Assembly (NCBI GenBank): GCA_021838065.1
Contig: JAKCEJ010000012.1
Span: forward strand, 1 to 19,623
Length of the DNA: 19,623 bases
Origin: Pseudomonadota bacterium
Lineage (GTDB): Bacteria > Pseudomonadota > Gammaproteobacteria > Steroidobacterales > Steroidobacteraceae
Direction of reading: 5' to 3'
In this document: in pieces, positions 1 through 7,385 of the stretch
Layout of the letters: each line of letters begins with the position of its first letter
How positions within the stretch are numbered: the stretch's first letter is position 1
Notes under the pieces: model-generated
The model's database searches: none
What the model was told of the DNA's origin: nothing
The model's input: only the letters and a program-made list of their open reading frames with translations
Position numbers and translations under genes: made by a program

Positions 1-2283
1 GAGATAGCGCACGAAGTAATCCCAACGGCGGCGCGTGATGTACGGCGTCGCGTAGCCGTAGCCGTGGCGCACATTGGGAATCGCGATCATATTGAAGTTC
101 TTGTCGGCCTTGATCAGCGCCTCGACGACGATCTCGGTGTTCTCCGGCGGCACGTTGTCATCGAGGGTGCCGTAGGTCAGCATCAGGTGTCCCTGAAGGT
201 GCGAGGCGAGCAGCTCGTTGGCCTGGTTGTCGTAGTTGGTCTTGCCGTCGGGGTAGCGCACGAGCAGTCCCTGATACTTCTCCCCCCAGTCGTTCTCGTA
301 GTCGCGGTTGTCCTGATTGCCGCTTTCGGCCCAGCCGACCTTGAAGAAGTCCGGATAGCGGAACATCGCAGCCGTCGTGGCGTTGCCGCCGCCGGAGTGC
401 CCCCAGATGCCGACACGATTCAGATCGATCCACGGATAATGCCGCGCGAGCTGCTTGATCGCGGTGACCTGGTCGGGCAGGGTGTCATCGCCCATGTCCC
501 CGTACCAGAGGTGATGGAAGCGCGCCGAGCGGTACGGCGTGCCCATGCCGTCGATCGCGACCACGATGAAGCCGAGCTCGGCGAGCGACTGATCGTCGTA
601 GTCCGAGGGCTCGAAGCGGAAGGTGAAGATCGAGCCGATCTGCGGACCCGGATAGATGTAATCGACGATCGGGTATTTCTTGTGCGGATCGAAGTCGGTC
701 GGCTTGAACAGCAGGCCGTACAGGTTGGTCTTGCCGTCGCGCGCCTTGAGGACAATCTGCTGCGGCGGCCGCCAGCCGATGGCGCGCAGGCGCGAGAGGT
801 TTGCCCGGGCCACCGTGGCGAGGATCCGCCCGGTGTTGGCATCGCGCAGTGTTGTCAGCGGCGCGCGGCGCGGGGTGGAGCAGCTGTCGACGAAATACTT
901 GCCGTCCGGCGACATGCTGACGGCGTTGTCGCAGTCCTGCGGAGTCAGCAGCGTCGGTGCGCCTCCATGGAGGCCGACCTTCCATAACTGCTCGTAGTAG
1001 GGGTTGACGCCGGGCGTGCGTCCGACCGCACGGAACCAGACGGTGCCCGTCGCACGGTTGACGTGCAGGACCTGGGTGACATCGCCCTTGCCCGTCGTGA
1101 TCGGATGCTCGAGCCGTCCGTTCGCGAGACTGTAGAGATAAAGATTGCCCCAGTTGTTGCGCTCGCTGTACCACATCACCTGGCCGGAGGCCGGCAGGTA
1201 GCGCCAGTCGACCGCGCCGATGCCGCTGTGATAGTAGGTCGAGACGCTGTCTTCGAAGACCGTGCGCACCGCGCCGGTACGCGCATTCGCGACGCGGAAC
1301 CATTCGTGGTGGCGGTTGCGCGAGGTCGTCACCAGTGCCAGCGTCTTGCTGTCCGGCGCCCACTGCAGGTCGTCCCAGTGGCCGTTGTTGTTGCAGCTGA
1401 GCTCATCGCAGAGGCTCGAGAGCCGCTGCTGCGGCGGCAGCTGCAGCCGGGTGACCTGGCCCGTGGCGACATGGATCACCACCGGTTCGATCATGAACAC
1501 GTGCTTGTCGCCGGGTAGCGGGTATTTCCACTTCTCGAGCTTGGGATGCCCGATGGTGGCGCTCACCAGATACATATCGCCCACCTTGCGCTGATCCTGC
1601 TGGAAGGTGGCGATCTCGCGCGAGTTCGGCGACCAGTTGAGCACGGGCCGGTGGGAGTGCACCCAGCCGGCGTTGTGGGTCGCGTAGCCGAAATTCTTCA
1701 CGCCGTTGAAGGTGAGCTGCCTCTCCTTGCCGGTGGCGACCTCGCGTACCCAAAGGTTCCAGTCGCGGATGAATGCGAGGCGCTTGCCGTTGGGAGAAAG
1801 AATGCCGGGCTCCTTGCCGCTGCCGGTGGGCTTGGGCCGCGCGCTGCAGTGGCCGGCGCCGCTGAGGTCGCATTGGAAATGCTTGCCGCGGCGGGTGATC
1901 TCGAGCCGGCCGTGCCTGATCCTGATGGCGCTGATGCCGAGCTTGGCCGGATCGACCCGCTTGCCGAGGGCATTGCCGAGCGCGGCGGCGAGTTTGACCT
2001 GATTGAATGCGGCGGCGACTTTGCCGGTGGCCGCATCCATGATGCGGTAATGATCGCCGCGCGCATCGTGGTCGATGAACCAGAAGCGGTCCCCCTTCAG
2101 CCAGTGCACCTTCTGGACGTCGTCATCGACGAGCGGCGCAGTGTCATAGGGCATGAACTGCTCGGCGCGCGCGTAGTCCTGCGTGGTCAACTGCCGGCCG
2201 CTGGCGAGCGCGCCGCGGGCCTGGAGCGTGGCCGCGCACGCCAGAAGAACGGTGAGGCAGAGTCTGCGGGATTGCGGATTCAC
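1..2283 (-). CDS. Exported S9 family serine peptidase (DPP-IV-like N-terminal propeller), C-terminus cut by window edge
   Basis: Reading the minus strand from GTG at 2283 gives 761 residues with no stop, so the gene runs off base 1, probably by only a few residues because S9 catalytic domains normally end soon after this point. The GTG follows a GGGGGA ribosome site. Residues 1-27 form a signal peptide (basic start, hydrophobic core, ALA before the likely cut), so the enzyme acts in the periplasm or outside. Residues about 35-510 are a beta-propeller with WSPN, WAPDS and MSPDGK blade motifs. Residues about 530-761 are the alpha/beta-hydrolase domain: nucleophile Ser630 in GHSGGG, Asp708 in LDDNVP, His740 in VRHGYG. 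This triad spacing equals that of human DPP4 (Ser630/Asp708/His740). However, the propeller lacks the EE pair that anchors the substrate N-terminus in true dipeptidyl peptidases; the equivalent stretch reads GWVHSHRPVLNWSP. It is therefore a peptidase of unknown specificity. It lies downstream of ybiI on the same strand. Confidence 0.9.
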   Translation of the reverse strand, partial: MNPQSRRLCLTVLLACAATLQARGALASGRQLTTQDYARAEQFMPYDTAPLVDDDVQKVHWLKGDRFWFIDHDARGDHYRIMDAATGKVAAAFNQVKLAAALGNALGKRVDPAKLGISAIRIRHGRLEITRRGKHFQCDLSGAGHCSARPKPTGSGKEPGILSPNGKRLAFIRDWNLWVREVATGKERQLTFNGVKNFGYATHNAGWVHSHRPVLNWSPNSREIATFQQDQRKVGDMYLVSATIGHPKLEKWKYPLPGDKHVFMIEPVVIHVATGQVTRLQLPPQQRLSSLCDELSCNNNGHWDDLQWAPDSKTLALVTTSRNRHHEWFRVANARTGAVRTVFEDSVSTYYHSGIGAVDWRYLPASGQVMWYSERNNWGNLYLYSLANGRLEHPITTGKGDVTQVLHVNRATGTVWFRAVGRTPGVNPYYEQLWKVGLHGGAPTLLTPQDCDNAVSMSPDGKYFVDSCSTPRRAPLTTLRDANTGRILATVARANLSRLRAIGWRPPQQIVLKARDGKTNLYGLLFKPTDFDPHKKYPIVDYIYPGPQIGSIFTFRFEPSDYDDQSLAELGFIVVAIDGMGTPYRSARFHHLWYGDMGDDTLPDQVTAIKQLARHYPWIDLNRVGIWGHSGGGNATTAAMFRYPDFFKVGWAESGNQDNRDYENDWGEKYQGLLVRYPDGKTNYDNQANELLASHLQGHLMLTYGTLDDNVPPENTEIVVEALIKADKNFNMIAIPNVRHGYGYATPYITRRRWDYFVRYL

Positions 2284-2301
2284 AGTTCCCCCGATTGTTG
2301 T

Positions 2302-2345
2302 CCTGTGGCCTTGCGGCGGCCGAGGCGCGCAGGTTACGCCACAGG
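2302..2345. repeat. 8-bp inverted repeat in the leader of the S9 peptidase gene
   Basis: CCTGTGGC at 2302-2309 and its exact reverse complement GCCACAGG at 2338-2345 are separated by 28 bases. They sit between the end of ybiI and the start of the peptidase gene, about 18 bases before its GTG. It could be an operator or an mRNA stem. There is no T-run, so it is not an intrinsic terminator. Confidence 0.4.
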
Positions 2346-2370
2346 TCGGGGGAGGGGAACCCCGGCGGGA

Positions 2371-2637
2371 TCAGCGCAGTTGGCTGTCCTTGCTGCCGCG
2401 GCGGTTGTAGCCGCTGAACGCCGCGTCTTGCTCATCGGAGTGCCTCTGACAGGCGAGGCACAGCCGCACCCCCGGGACGGCTCGCTGCCGTTCCGGCGGA
2501 ATCGGTTCGCCGCATTCAGCGCAGTGCGCGCGCGCCGGACCCTGGGGCAGGCGGCTCTGGGCCCGCCGGATACCGTCGGTCACCGTCGCGTCGATCTGCT
2601 CCTGCACGGCGCCGTCGCCGGCCCAGCCGGTGGCCAT
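2371..2637 (-). CDS. ybiI: DksA/TraR-type C4 zinc-finger protein, YbiI family
   Basis: This is an 88-residue cytoplasmic protein that I recognise as close to E. coli YbiI in length, start (MATGWAGDGAVQEQI), zinc-finger spacing and the conserved tail GYNRRGSKDSQLR. The four zinc ligands are C39, C42, C60 and C63 (CxxC-x17-CxxC). The long N-terminal coiled coil of full DksA, which reaches into the RNA polymerase secondary channel, is missing apart from a short helix (residues about 8-30). A role at RNA polymerase is family inference only; YbiI itself has no firmly assigned function. I chose ATG at 2637 over the in-frame TTG at 2643 because AGGAG lies 9 bases upstream of the ATG and only 3 bases from the TTG, and because the ATG start gives the family length. 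It is divergent from the marR-type gene across a 130-bp AT-rich gap. Confidence 0.88.
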   Translation of the reverse strand: MATGWAGDGAVQEQIDATVTDGIRRAQSRLPQGPARAHCAECGEPIPPERQRAVPGVRLCLACQRHSDEQDAAFSGYNRRGSKDSQLR

Positions 2638-2713
2638 GGTCAAGAACTCCTGGACAGTGGATCAATGCGCTCATTTTACCCATTGCGGCACACGGCGGCG
2701 CATCCCGCTGTGA

Positions 2714-2742
2714 TTGCCCGATATAGTATCATTTGATATAAT
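2714..2742 (+). promoter_or_regulatory. Predicted sigma70-type promoter of the marR-emrAB operon
   Basis: TTGCCC at 2714-2719 (4 of 6 matches to the consensus -35) and a perfect TATAAT at 2737-2742 are separated by exactly 17 bases. Transcription would begin near 2749, about 19 bases before the ATG at 2768. It lies in a conspicuous AT-rich island inside GC-rich DNA and overlaps the GATAT repeats, so a bound repressor there would block it. Confidence 0.65.
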
Positions 2743-2764
2743 TGAAAAAGATATTATCGAGCCG
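2720..2764 (+). repeat. Three phased 15-bp GATAT repeats, probable operator of the adjacent MarR-type regulator
   Basis: GATAT starts at 2720, 2735 and 2750, exactly 15 bases apart. The first unit contains GATA-TAG-TATC (2720-2730) and the third GATA-T-TATC (2750-2758), both small palindromes, as expected for a dimeric winged-helix repressor. The first palindrome lies in the promoter spacer and the third covers the expected transcription start. Binding by the neighbouring MarR-family protein is inference. Confidence 0.5.
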
Positions 2765-2767
2765 CTT

Positions 2768-3265
2768 ATGAGTACCGATCGCTTCCGCCAGCTCGGATTC
2801 CTGTTCAAGGACGTCAGCCGCCGCTACACGCGCCGCTTCGAGGAGCGCGCGCAGCGGCTTGCGCTCACCCTGCCGCAGTGCCGGGCGCTGATTCACCTGC
2901 AGAGCAACGAGGGTGTCAGCCAGAAGCGGCTCGCCGAGCTCGCCGACGTCGATCCGATGACGCTGGTGCGTATTCTCGATCGCATGGAAGCCGACGGCTG
3001 GGTGCAGCGGCGCTTCGATCCGGCCGACAGACGTGCGCACACGCTGTGGCTCACGGCCGCGGCGGCGCCGGTGCTCGAGCAGATCTGGCAGCTCATTGTC
3101 GAGACGCGTGCCGAGATGCTTCAGGGACTCTCGAGCGATGAGCGCACGGTGCTGGTGACGCTGCTCGAGCGGGTGCACGCGAATCTGACTGCCTTACCGC
3201 CGCTGCCGGCCGAACAAACTCACGCGTCCGACCTCGGGCGCAAGTCCACGAGGTCCAACCGATGA
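2768..3265 (+). CDS. MarR-family transcriptional regulator, likely autorepressor of the efflux operon
   Basis: The product is 165 residues, the usual MarR size. Residues about 33-100 form the winged helix: LTLPQCRALIHL, the helix-turn-helix GVSQKRLAELADVDPMTLVRILDRMEADGW with the recognition helix near residues 62-75, and the wing RRFDPADRRAHTLWLT. Flanking helices give the dimer interface. I start at ATG 2768, which has a weak GAG 6 bases upstream. An in-frame TTG at 2714 is rejected because it sits inside the -35 element and the added residues are not conserved in the family. The stop overlaps the emrA-type start (ATGA, 3262-3265), so the genes are translationally coupled. By family, it should repress the operon until a small, often phenolic or hydrophobic, ligand binds; the ligand cannot be read from sequence. 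Confidence 0.88.
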   Translation: MSTDRFRQLGFLFKDVSRRYTRRFEERAQRLALTLPQCRALIHLQSNEGVSQKRLAELADVDPMTLVRILDRMEADGWVQRRFDPADRRAHTLWLTAAAAPVLEQIWQLIVETRAEMLQGLSSDERTVLVTLLERVHANLTALPPLPAEQTHASDLGRKSTRSNR

Positions 3266-4350
3266 ATGATTCCGGGCACGACGCCGAGTCCGCGCGCGTC
3301 TCGTCCCCCGCGGCCCGCCCGTGGCGCGAACGGCTGCGCCGACCGTTGCTGTGGGGCGTGCCCATCCTGATGGTCGTCGGCGCGCTCTATTTCTATCTGA
3401 CGAGCGGGCGCTATCAGTCGACCGAGGACGCGTATCTGCGCGCCGCGCAGCTGCAGATCAGCGCGGATGTCTCCGGTCGGGTCACACAGGTCGACGTGCA
3501 CGACAACGAGCCGGTGCGCAAGGGCCAGGTCCTCTTCCACCTCGACCCGCGCCGCCTGCGCATCGCCGTCGCCGCGGCGCGCGCGCGGTTGGCCGCCGCA
3601 CGGCTTGCCATCGGGTCGCTCAAGGCCGACTACCGGGCTGACATCGCGGCGCTGCACTCGGCGCAAAGCAAGGAGGCTTATGCGGCGCGGGAACTGCGCC
3701 GCCAGCAGCGGCTGCTCGCGATCGGGGTGTCGTCGCAGTCGCAGCTCGATCGGGCGCGGCTCGCCTCGCAGCAGGCGCGCGCGGGTGTGGCGGCCTCCCG
3801 GCAACAGATCCAGGCGGTGCTCGCCCGGCTCGGCGGCGCTCCCGACATTGCGGTGCGGGAGCATCCGCAGGTCGCCGCCGCGCAGGCGGCGCTCGAACAT
3901 GCCCTGCTCGAGCTCTCCTACACCACTGTCCGTGCCCCCACCGACGGCATCGTGACGAAGGTGGAGCATCTGCAGGTGGGCGCTTATCTGCCGCTGGCCA
4001 CGCCGGCCTTTGTGCTGGTCTCGACCCGCGACGTATGGGTCGAAGCGGATTTCAAGGAGGACCAGCTCGCCAACATCCGGCCAGGCGAGAGCGCGACGGT
4101 CAGCATCGATGCCTACCCGGATCAGACCTTTCACGCCGTGGTCGCGAGCATCACGCCGGGCACGGGCGCGCAGTTCTCGATCCTGCCGCCGCAGAACGCG
4201 ACCGGCAATTGGGTGAAGGTAGTGCAACGTGTCGGCGTACGTCTGCACCTCGTCGGCACTTTGCCGTCGGTGCGCTCCGGCCTCAGCGCCACGGTGACCG
4301 TCGACACCCAATTCCGGCAGGCGGCCACTGCGGGCGGCGGCACGGGCTAA
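3262..4350 (+). CDS. emrA: EmrA-type membrane fusion protein (HlyD family) of an MFS tripartite pump
   Basis: This 362-residue protein links an inner-membrane MFS pump to an outer-membrane channel. Residues 1-28 are a basic cytoplasmic tail, residues about 29-47 a single membrane anchor, then STEDAYL (53-59), a hallmark of EmrA-type adaptors. The first lipoyl half is at about 64-95 (ISADVSGRVTQVDVHDNEPVRKGQ), a long alpha-hairpin rich in Ala, Arg and Gln spans about 98-215, and the second lipoyl half includes TTVRAPTDGIVTKVEHLQVGAYL (221-243). The beta-barrel follows, with VWVEADFKEDQLANIRPGE. GAGG lies 8 bases before the ATG, and the start overlaps the regulator stop by 4 bases. The 28-base gap to the MFS gene and the same strand indicate one transcript. 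Confidence 0.9.
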   Translation: MNDSGHDAESARVSSPAARPWRERLRRPLLWGVPILMVVGALYFYLTSGRYQSTEDAYLRAAQLQISADVSGRVTQVDVHDNEPVRKGQVLFHLDPRRLRIAVAAARARLAAARLAIGSLKADYRADIAALHSAQSKEAYAARELRRQQRLLAIGVSSQSQLDRARLASQQARAGVAASRQQIQAVLARLGGAPDIAVREHPQVAAAQAALEHALLELSYTTVRAPTDGIVTKVEHLQVGAYLPLATPAFVLVSTRDVWVEADFKEDQLANIRPGESATVSIDAYPDQTFHAVVASITPGTGAQFSILPPQNATGNWVKVVQRVGVRLHLVGTLPSVRSGLSATVTVDTQFRQAATAGGGTG

Positions 4351-4378
4351 GCGAAGCAGGCCGGCGACCGGCGGACCC

Positions 4379-5884
4379 ATGGACCAGTTACACGCCCATC
4401 GCGTGCCGATCACCATCGCGGTGACGCTCGCCACCGTGCTGCAGGCGGTCGACATGACGATCGCCAATGTCGCCCTGCCGCACATCGGCGGCACCATGTC
4501 CGCGACCCTCGAGCAGATGGACTGGGTGCTCACCTCGTACATCGTCGCCGCGGCGATCATGACGCCGCTGTCCGGCTGGCTCGCGGGCCGCTTCGGCCGC
4601 AAGCGAGTGCTCGTGCTGTCGGTGATCGGCTTCACCGTGAGCTCGATGCTCTGTGGCCTCGCCCAGTCGATCGATCAGATTGTCGTGTTCCGGCTGCTGC
4701 AGGGCGCCTCAGGGGCCGGGCTGGTGCCTCTGTCGCAGGCGGTGCTGCTCGACATCAATCCGCCGGAGCGGCACGGGCGCGCCATGGCGCTGTGGGGGCA
4801 GGGCGTTGTGCTCGGGCCGATGCTGGCGCCGGTGCTCGGCGGCTGGCTCACCGACAATTACAGCTGGCGCTGGGTGTTCTACATCAATGTGCCGTTCGGC
4901 GTGCTGGCAGCCATCGGCCTGATGATGTACCTGCGCGAGACCAAGCCGCGCAAGAATTCGTTCGATTTTCTCGGCTTCGGCGCCCTCAGCATCGCGGTCG
5001 GCGCGCTGCAGCTGCTGCTTGACCGCGGGGAGCTCAAGGACTGGTTCGCCTCGCCGGAGATCTGGATCGAGATGGGGGTGATGGCGGCGGCCTTTTGGGT
5101 GTTCATCGTGCACACGTTGACGGCACGCGAGCCGTTCGTAAGCCCGGGGCTGTTCCGCGACCGCAATTTCTCGATCGGCAGCTTTCTGATCTTCGTGGTC
5201 GGCGTGGTGCTGTTCGCAACGCTGGCGCTGCTGCCGCCGCTGCTGGAGGACCTGCTCGGCTATCCGGTCACCACGGCGGGTATCGCCATGGCGCCGCGCG
5301 GCTTCGGCAGTTTCGTCGCGATGACGATCGCCGGGCGGCTGATCGGGCGGGTCGATGCGCGCGCCCTGATCGGCGCGGGCCTCGGGACGACCGCGCTGTC
5401 CCTGCTGCTGATGTGCTCGTACTCGACGCAGATGCCGCAGGGACTGATCTGGTCGACGACCTTCCTGCAGGGCCTGGGAACCGGGTTTGCCTACGTCACG
5501 CTGACCACCGTGACCTTCTCCACGCTCGGCGTGCAGCACCGCTCCGAGGGCACCTCGATGTTCAATCTGCTGCGCAACATCGGCAGCAGCATCGGGATCG
5601 CCGCCACCAGCGCGCTGCTGACGCGCAACACCCAGGTGATCCACGAGCGACTGGCCTCGCACATCGTGCCCTACGGCGGGCAGATCCAGCTGCATGCTCC
5701 GTATAGCTTCACCTCGCTGGCGGGTCTGGCAGCGCTGAACGAGGTCGTGACGCGCCAGGCGCGCATGATCGCCTACAACGACGATTTCAAACTGATGTTC
5801 CTGCTGACTCTGTCGATGTTGCCGCTGCTGCTGTTGCTGCGGCCGCGTCGCACGCGCAGCGAAGAGCCGGTGGTGATGGAGTAA
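4379..5884 (+). CDS. emrB: EmrB-type multidrug efflux MFS transporter (DHA2 family, 14 transmembrane segments)
   Basis: This 501-residue inner-membrane drug:proton antiporter is the usual DHA2 length. Family motifs are visible in order: the TM1 acidic signature QAVDMTIANVALP, the TM2-3 loop motif A (GWLAGRFGRKRVLV), motif C in TM5 (GVVLGPMLAPVLGGWLTDNYSWRWVFYINVPFG), and the extra central pair of membrane segments that distinguishes 14-TM from 12-TM pumps. It ends with a short basic tail (LRPRRTRSEE). The substrate is not predictable from sequence; EmrB relatives move hydrophobic or uncoupler-type compounds. It lies 28 bases after the membrane fusion gene and 4 bases before the outer-membrane channel gene. 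Confidence 0.93.
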   Translation: MDQLHAHRVPITIAVTLATVLQAVDMTIANVALPHIGGTMSATLEQMDWVLTSYIVAAAIMTPLSGWLAGRFGRKRVLVLSVIGFTVSSMLCGLAQSIDQIVVFRLLQGASGAGLVPLSQAVLLDINPPERHGRAMALWGQGVVLGPMLAPVLGGWLTDNYSWRWVFYINVPFGVLAAIGLMMYLRETKPRKNSFDFLGFGALSIAVGALQLLLDRGELKDWFASPEIWIEMGVMAAAFWVFIVHTLTAREPFVSPGLFRDRNFSIGSFLIFVVGVVLFATLALLPPLLEDLLGYPVTTAGIAMAPRGFGSFVAMTIAGRLIGRVDARALIGAGLGTTALSLLLMCSYSTQMPQGLIWSTTFLQGLGTGFAYVTLTTVTFSTLGVQHRSEGTSMFNLLRNIGSSIGIAATSALLTRNTQVIHERLASHIVPYGGQIQLHAPYSFTSLAGLAALNEVVTRQARMIAYNDDFKLMFLLTLSMLPLLLLLRPRRTRSEEPVVME

Positions 5885-5888
5885 GGTG

Positions 5889-7385
5889 ATGATGCGCGCC
5901 GAAAATCCTTCCCGTTGGCGGCGGTGCACGATCGGTCTGACGGCGCTGGCGCTCGGCGGCTGCGCGGTGGGCCCGACGTTCCACCGTCCGCCGCTTGCCC
6001 CGCAAGGGCATTACCGCCCGCCCGATGAGCGGGTACGGGGCGAGCACGCGGCGCCGGCGCGCTACCGCCAGCACGTGATGCCCGGGGGCGGCCCGAGCGG
6101 GCCGTGGTGGCGGCTGTTTCAATCGCCGCAGCTCGACGCCCTGGTGCGCCAGGCCCTCGCCGACAATCGCGATGTGGCGGCCGCGCAGGCGGCGCTTGCG
6201 CGCTCGCGGGAGCTGGTGACGGTGGGCGGCGCGGCGCGCTACCCGCAGATCGGCTTCAACGCCGGAACGGGGCGTGAGAAGTATGGCGCCGAGTTCCTCG
6301 GCCCAAATGCGTTCGCGCCGTTCAGTTACGTCGCCGCCGGCGTGAGCGTCGCCTACCAGCTCGATTACCTCGGCCGGACGCGCCGCACGCTCGAGGAGTC
6401 CCGGGCGCTCGTGCAGTATCAGCGCAGCGAGCTCGCAGCCACGCGCCTCGTGCTCACCGGGGAAGTGGCCTCACAGGCGGTCACGATCGCGACGACGCGC
6501 GCCGAGATCCGTGCAGTGCGCGGACTGTTGAGGGAGGATCGCGCGAACGTGAAGCTGGTGCGCGGCGCGGTCGCGGCGGGTTCCGAGCCGCGCCTCGATG
6601 TGCTCACCGCGCAGACGCAGCTCGCCAGCGACGAGACTCTGCTGCCGCCCCTTTATCAGAGACTCACCACGGCGCGCCATGCCCTGGCGGTGCTGCTCGG
6701 ACGCACTCCCGCATCCTGGCGGGCGCCGGACCTTGCATTGAAGGAACTGACGCTCCCGGCAGGTGTGCCGGTCAGCGTCCCTTCGCAGTTGCTGAAGCGC
6801 CGTCCCGACATCCTGGCGGCCGAAGCTCAGCTGCGCGCGGCGACCGCCGCGCTGGGTGTGGCGACGGCCAACCTGTATCCCCAGATCAACCTGAGCGGCA
6901 CCCTCAGCCAGGAGGCGCTGCGGCCCGCACACCTGTTCGATGCGAGCTCGCTCGCCTGGTCGCTGATCGCGGGCGTGACCGCGCCGTTGTTCGACGGCGG
7001 GACGCTGCACGCCGAGCGGCGCGCGGCGCTCGATGTGCTGCATGAGAGGGCCGATCTGTATCAGCAGGTGGTGGTCAGCGCCTTCGGGCAGGTCGCCGAT
7101 GCGCTCGATGCGTTGCGCCACGATGCCGAGCTGCGCGCCGCCCAGGCGCGTGCGCTCGAGCTCTCGCGCCACCGGTTGACGCTCGAGCGCGCCAGCTACC
7201 GCGCTGGCAACAGCGGCCTGCTGCCCGTGCTCGATGCGCAGCGCCAGCGCGAGCGGGCGCAACTGGGTCTGCTCGGCGCGACGCAGCGGCAGTATCTGGA
7301 CACCATCCGGTTGCTGCTCGCCGCCGGCGGGCGGGTGGGCCCGGCCGCCCGCGCCCGCCCCAAGGCCGCGGCCTCACACACCTGA
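5889..7385 (+). CDS. Outer-membrane efflux channel lipoprotein (NodT/OprM-type, TolC superfamily)
   Basis: The product is 498 residues from ATG 5889, which has GGAG 7 bases upstream; GTG 5886 and ATG 5892 are also in frame. The signal peptide ends in the lipobox LGGC with lipidated Cys25, followed by AVGPTFHRPP, typical of NodT-family lipoproteins. Two repeated outer-membrane-efflux halves follow: the first around residues 75-265 (WWRLFQSPQLDALVRQALADNRDVAAAQAAL), the second from about residue 300 (RRPDILAAEAQLRAATAALGVATANLYPQINLSG) to YRAGNSGLLPVLDAQRQ. It trimerises to form the exit duct for the EmrAB-type pump encoded just upstream (4-base gap). Unlike E. coli emrAB, which relies on unlinked tolC, this operon carries its own channel. 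Its 3' end overlaps the convergent lipoprotein gene by 12 bases. Confidence 0.92.
   Translation: MMRAENPSRWRRCTIGLTALALGGCAVGPTFHRPPLAPQGHYRPPDERVRGEHAAPARYRQHVMPGGGPSGPWWRLFQSPQLDALVRQALADNRDVAAAQAALARSRELVTVGGAARYPQIGFNAGTGREKYGAEFLGPNAFAPFSYVAAGVSVAYQLDYLGRTRRTLEESRALVQYQRSELAATRLVLTGEVASQAVTIATTRAEIRAVRGLLREDRANVKLVRGAVAAGSEPRLDVLTAQTQLASDETLLPPLYQRLTTARHALAVLLGRTPASWRAPDLALKELTLPAGVPVSVPSQLLKRRPDILAAEAQLRAATAALGVATANLYPQINLSGTLSQEALRPAHLFDASSLAWSLIAGVTAPLFDGGTLHAERRAALDVLHERADLYQQVVVSAFGQVADALDALRHDAELRAAQARALELSRHRLTLERASYRAGNSGLLPVLDAQRQRERAQLGLLGATQRQYLDTIRLLLAAGGRVGPAARARPKAAASHT

Noticed and set aside
64..2736. Long plus-strand frames (64-987, 1063-1518, 1546-2736) over the peptidase and zinc-finger genes
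   Set aside because: The minus strand gives one continuous 761-residue S9 peptidase with signal peptide and triad, and a YbiI homologue; the plus frames are shadows.
2714..2767. TTG 2714 as the start of the MarR-type regulator
   Set aside because: It lies within the predicted -35 element and the added residues come from the promoter and operator repeats.
3220..4635. 471-codon minus-strand frame opposite the emrA-type gene
   Set aside because: Antisense shadow of a conserved adaptor and of the start of the MFS pump; no motif content.
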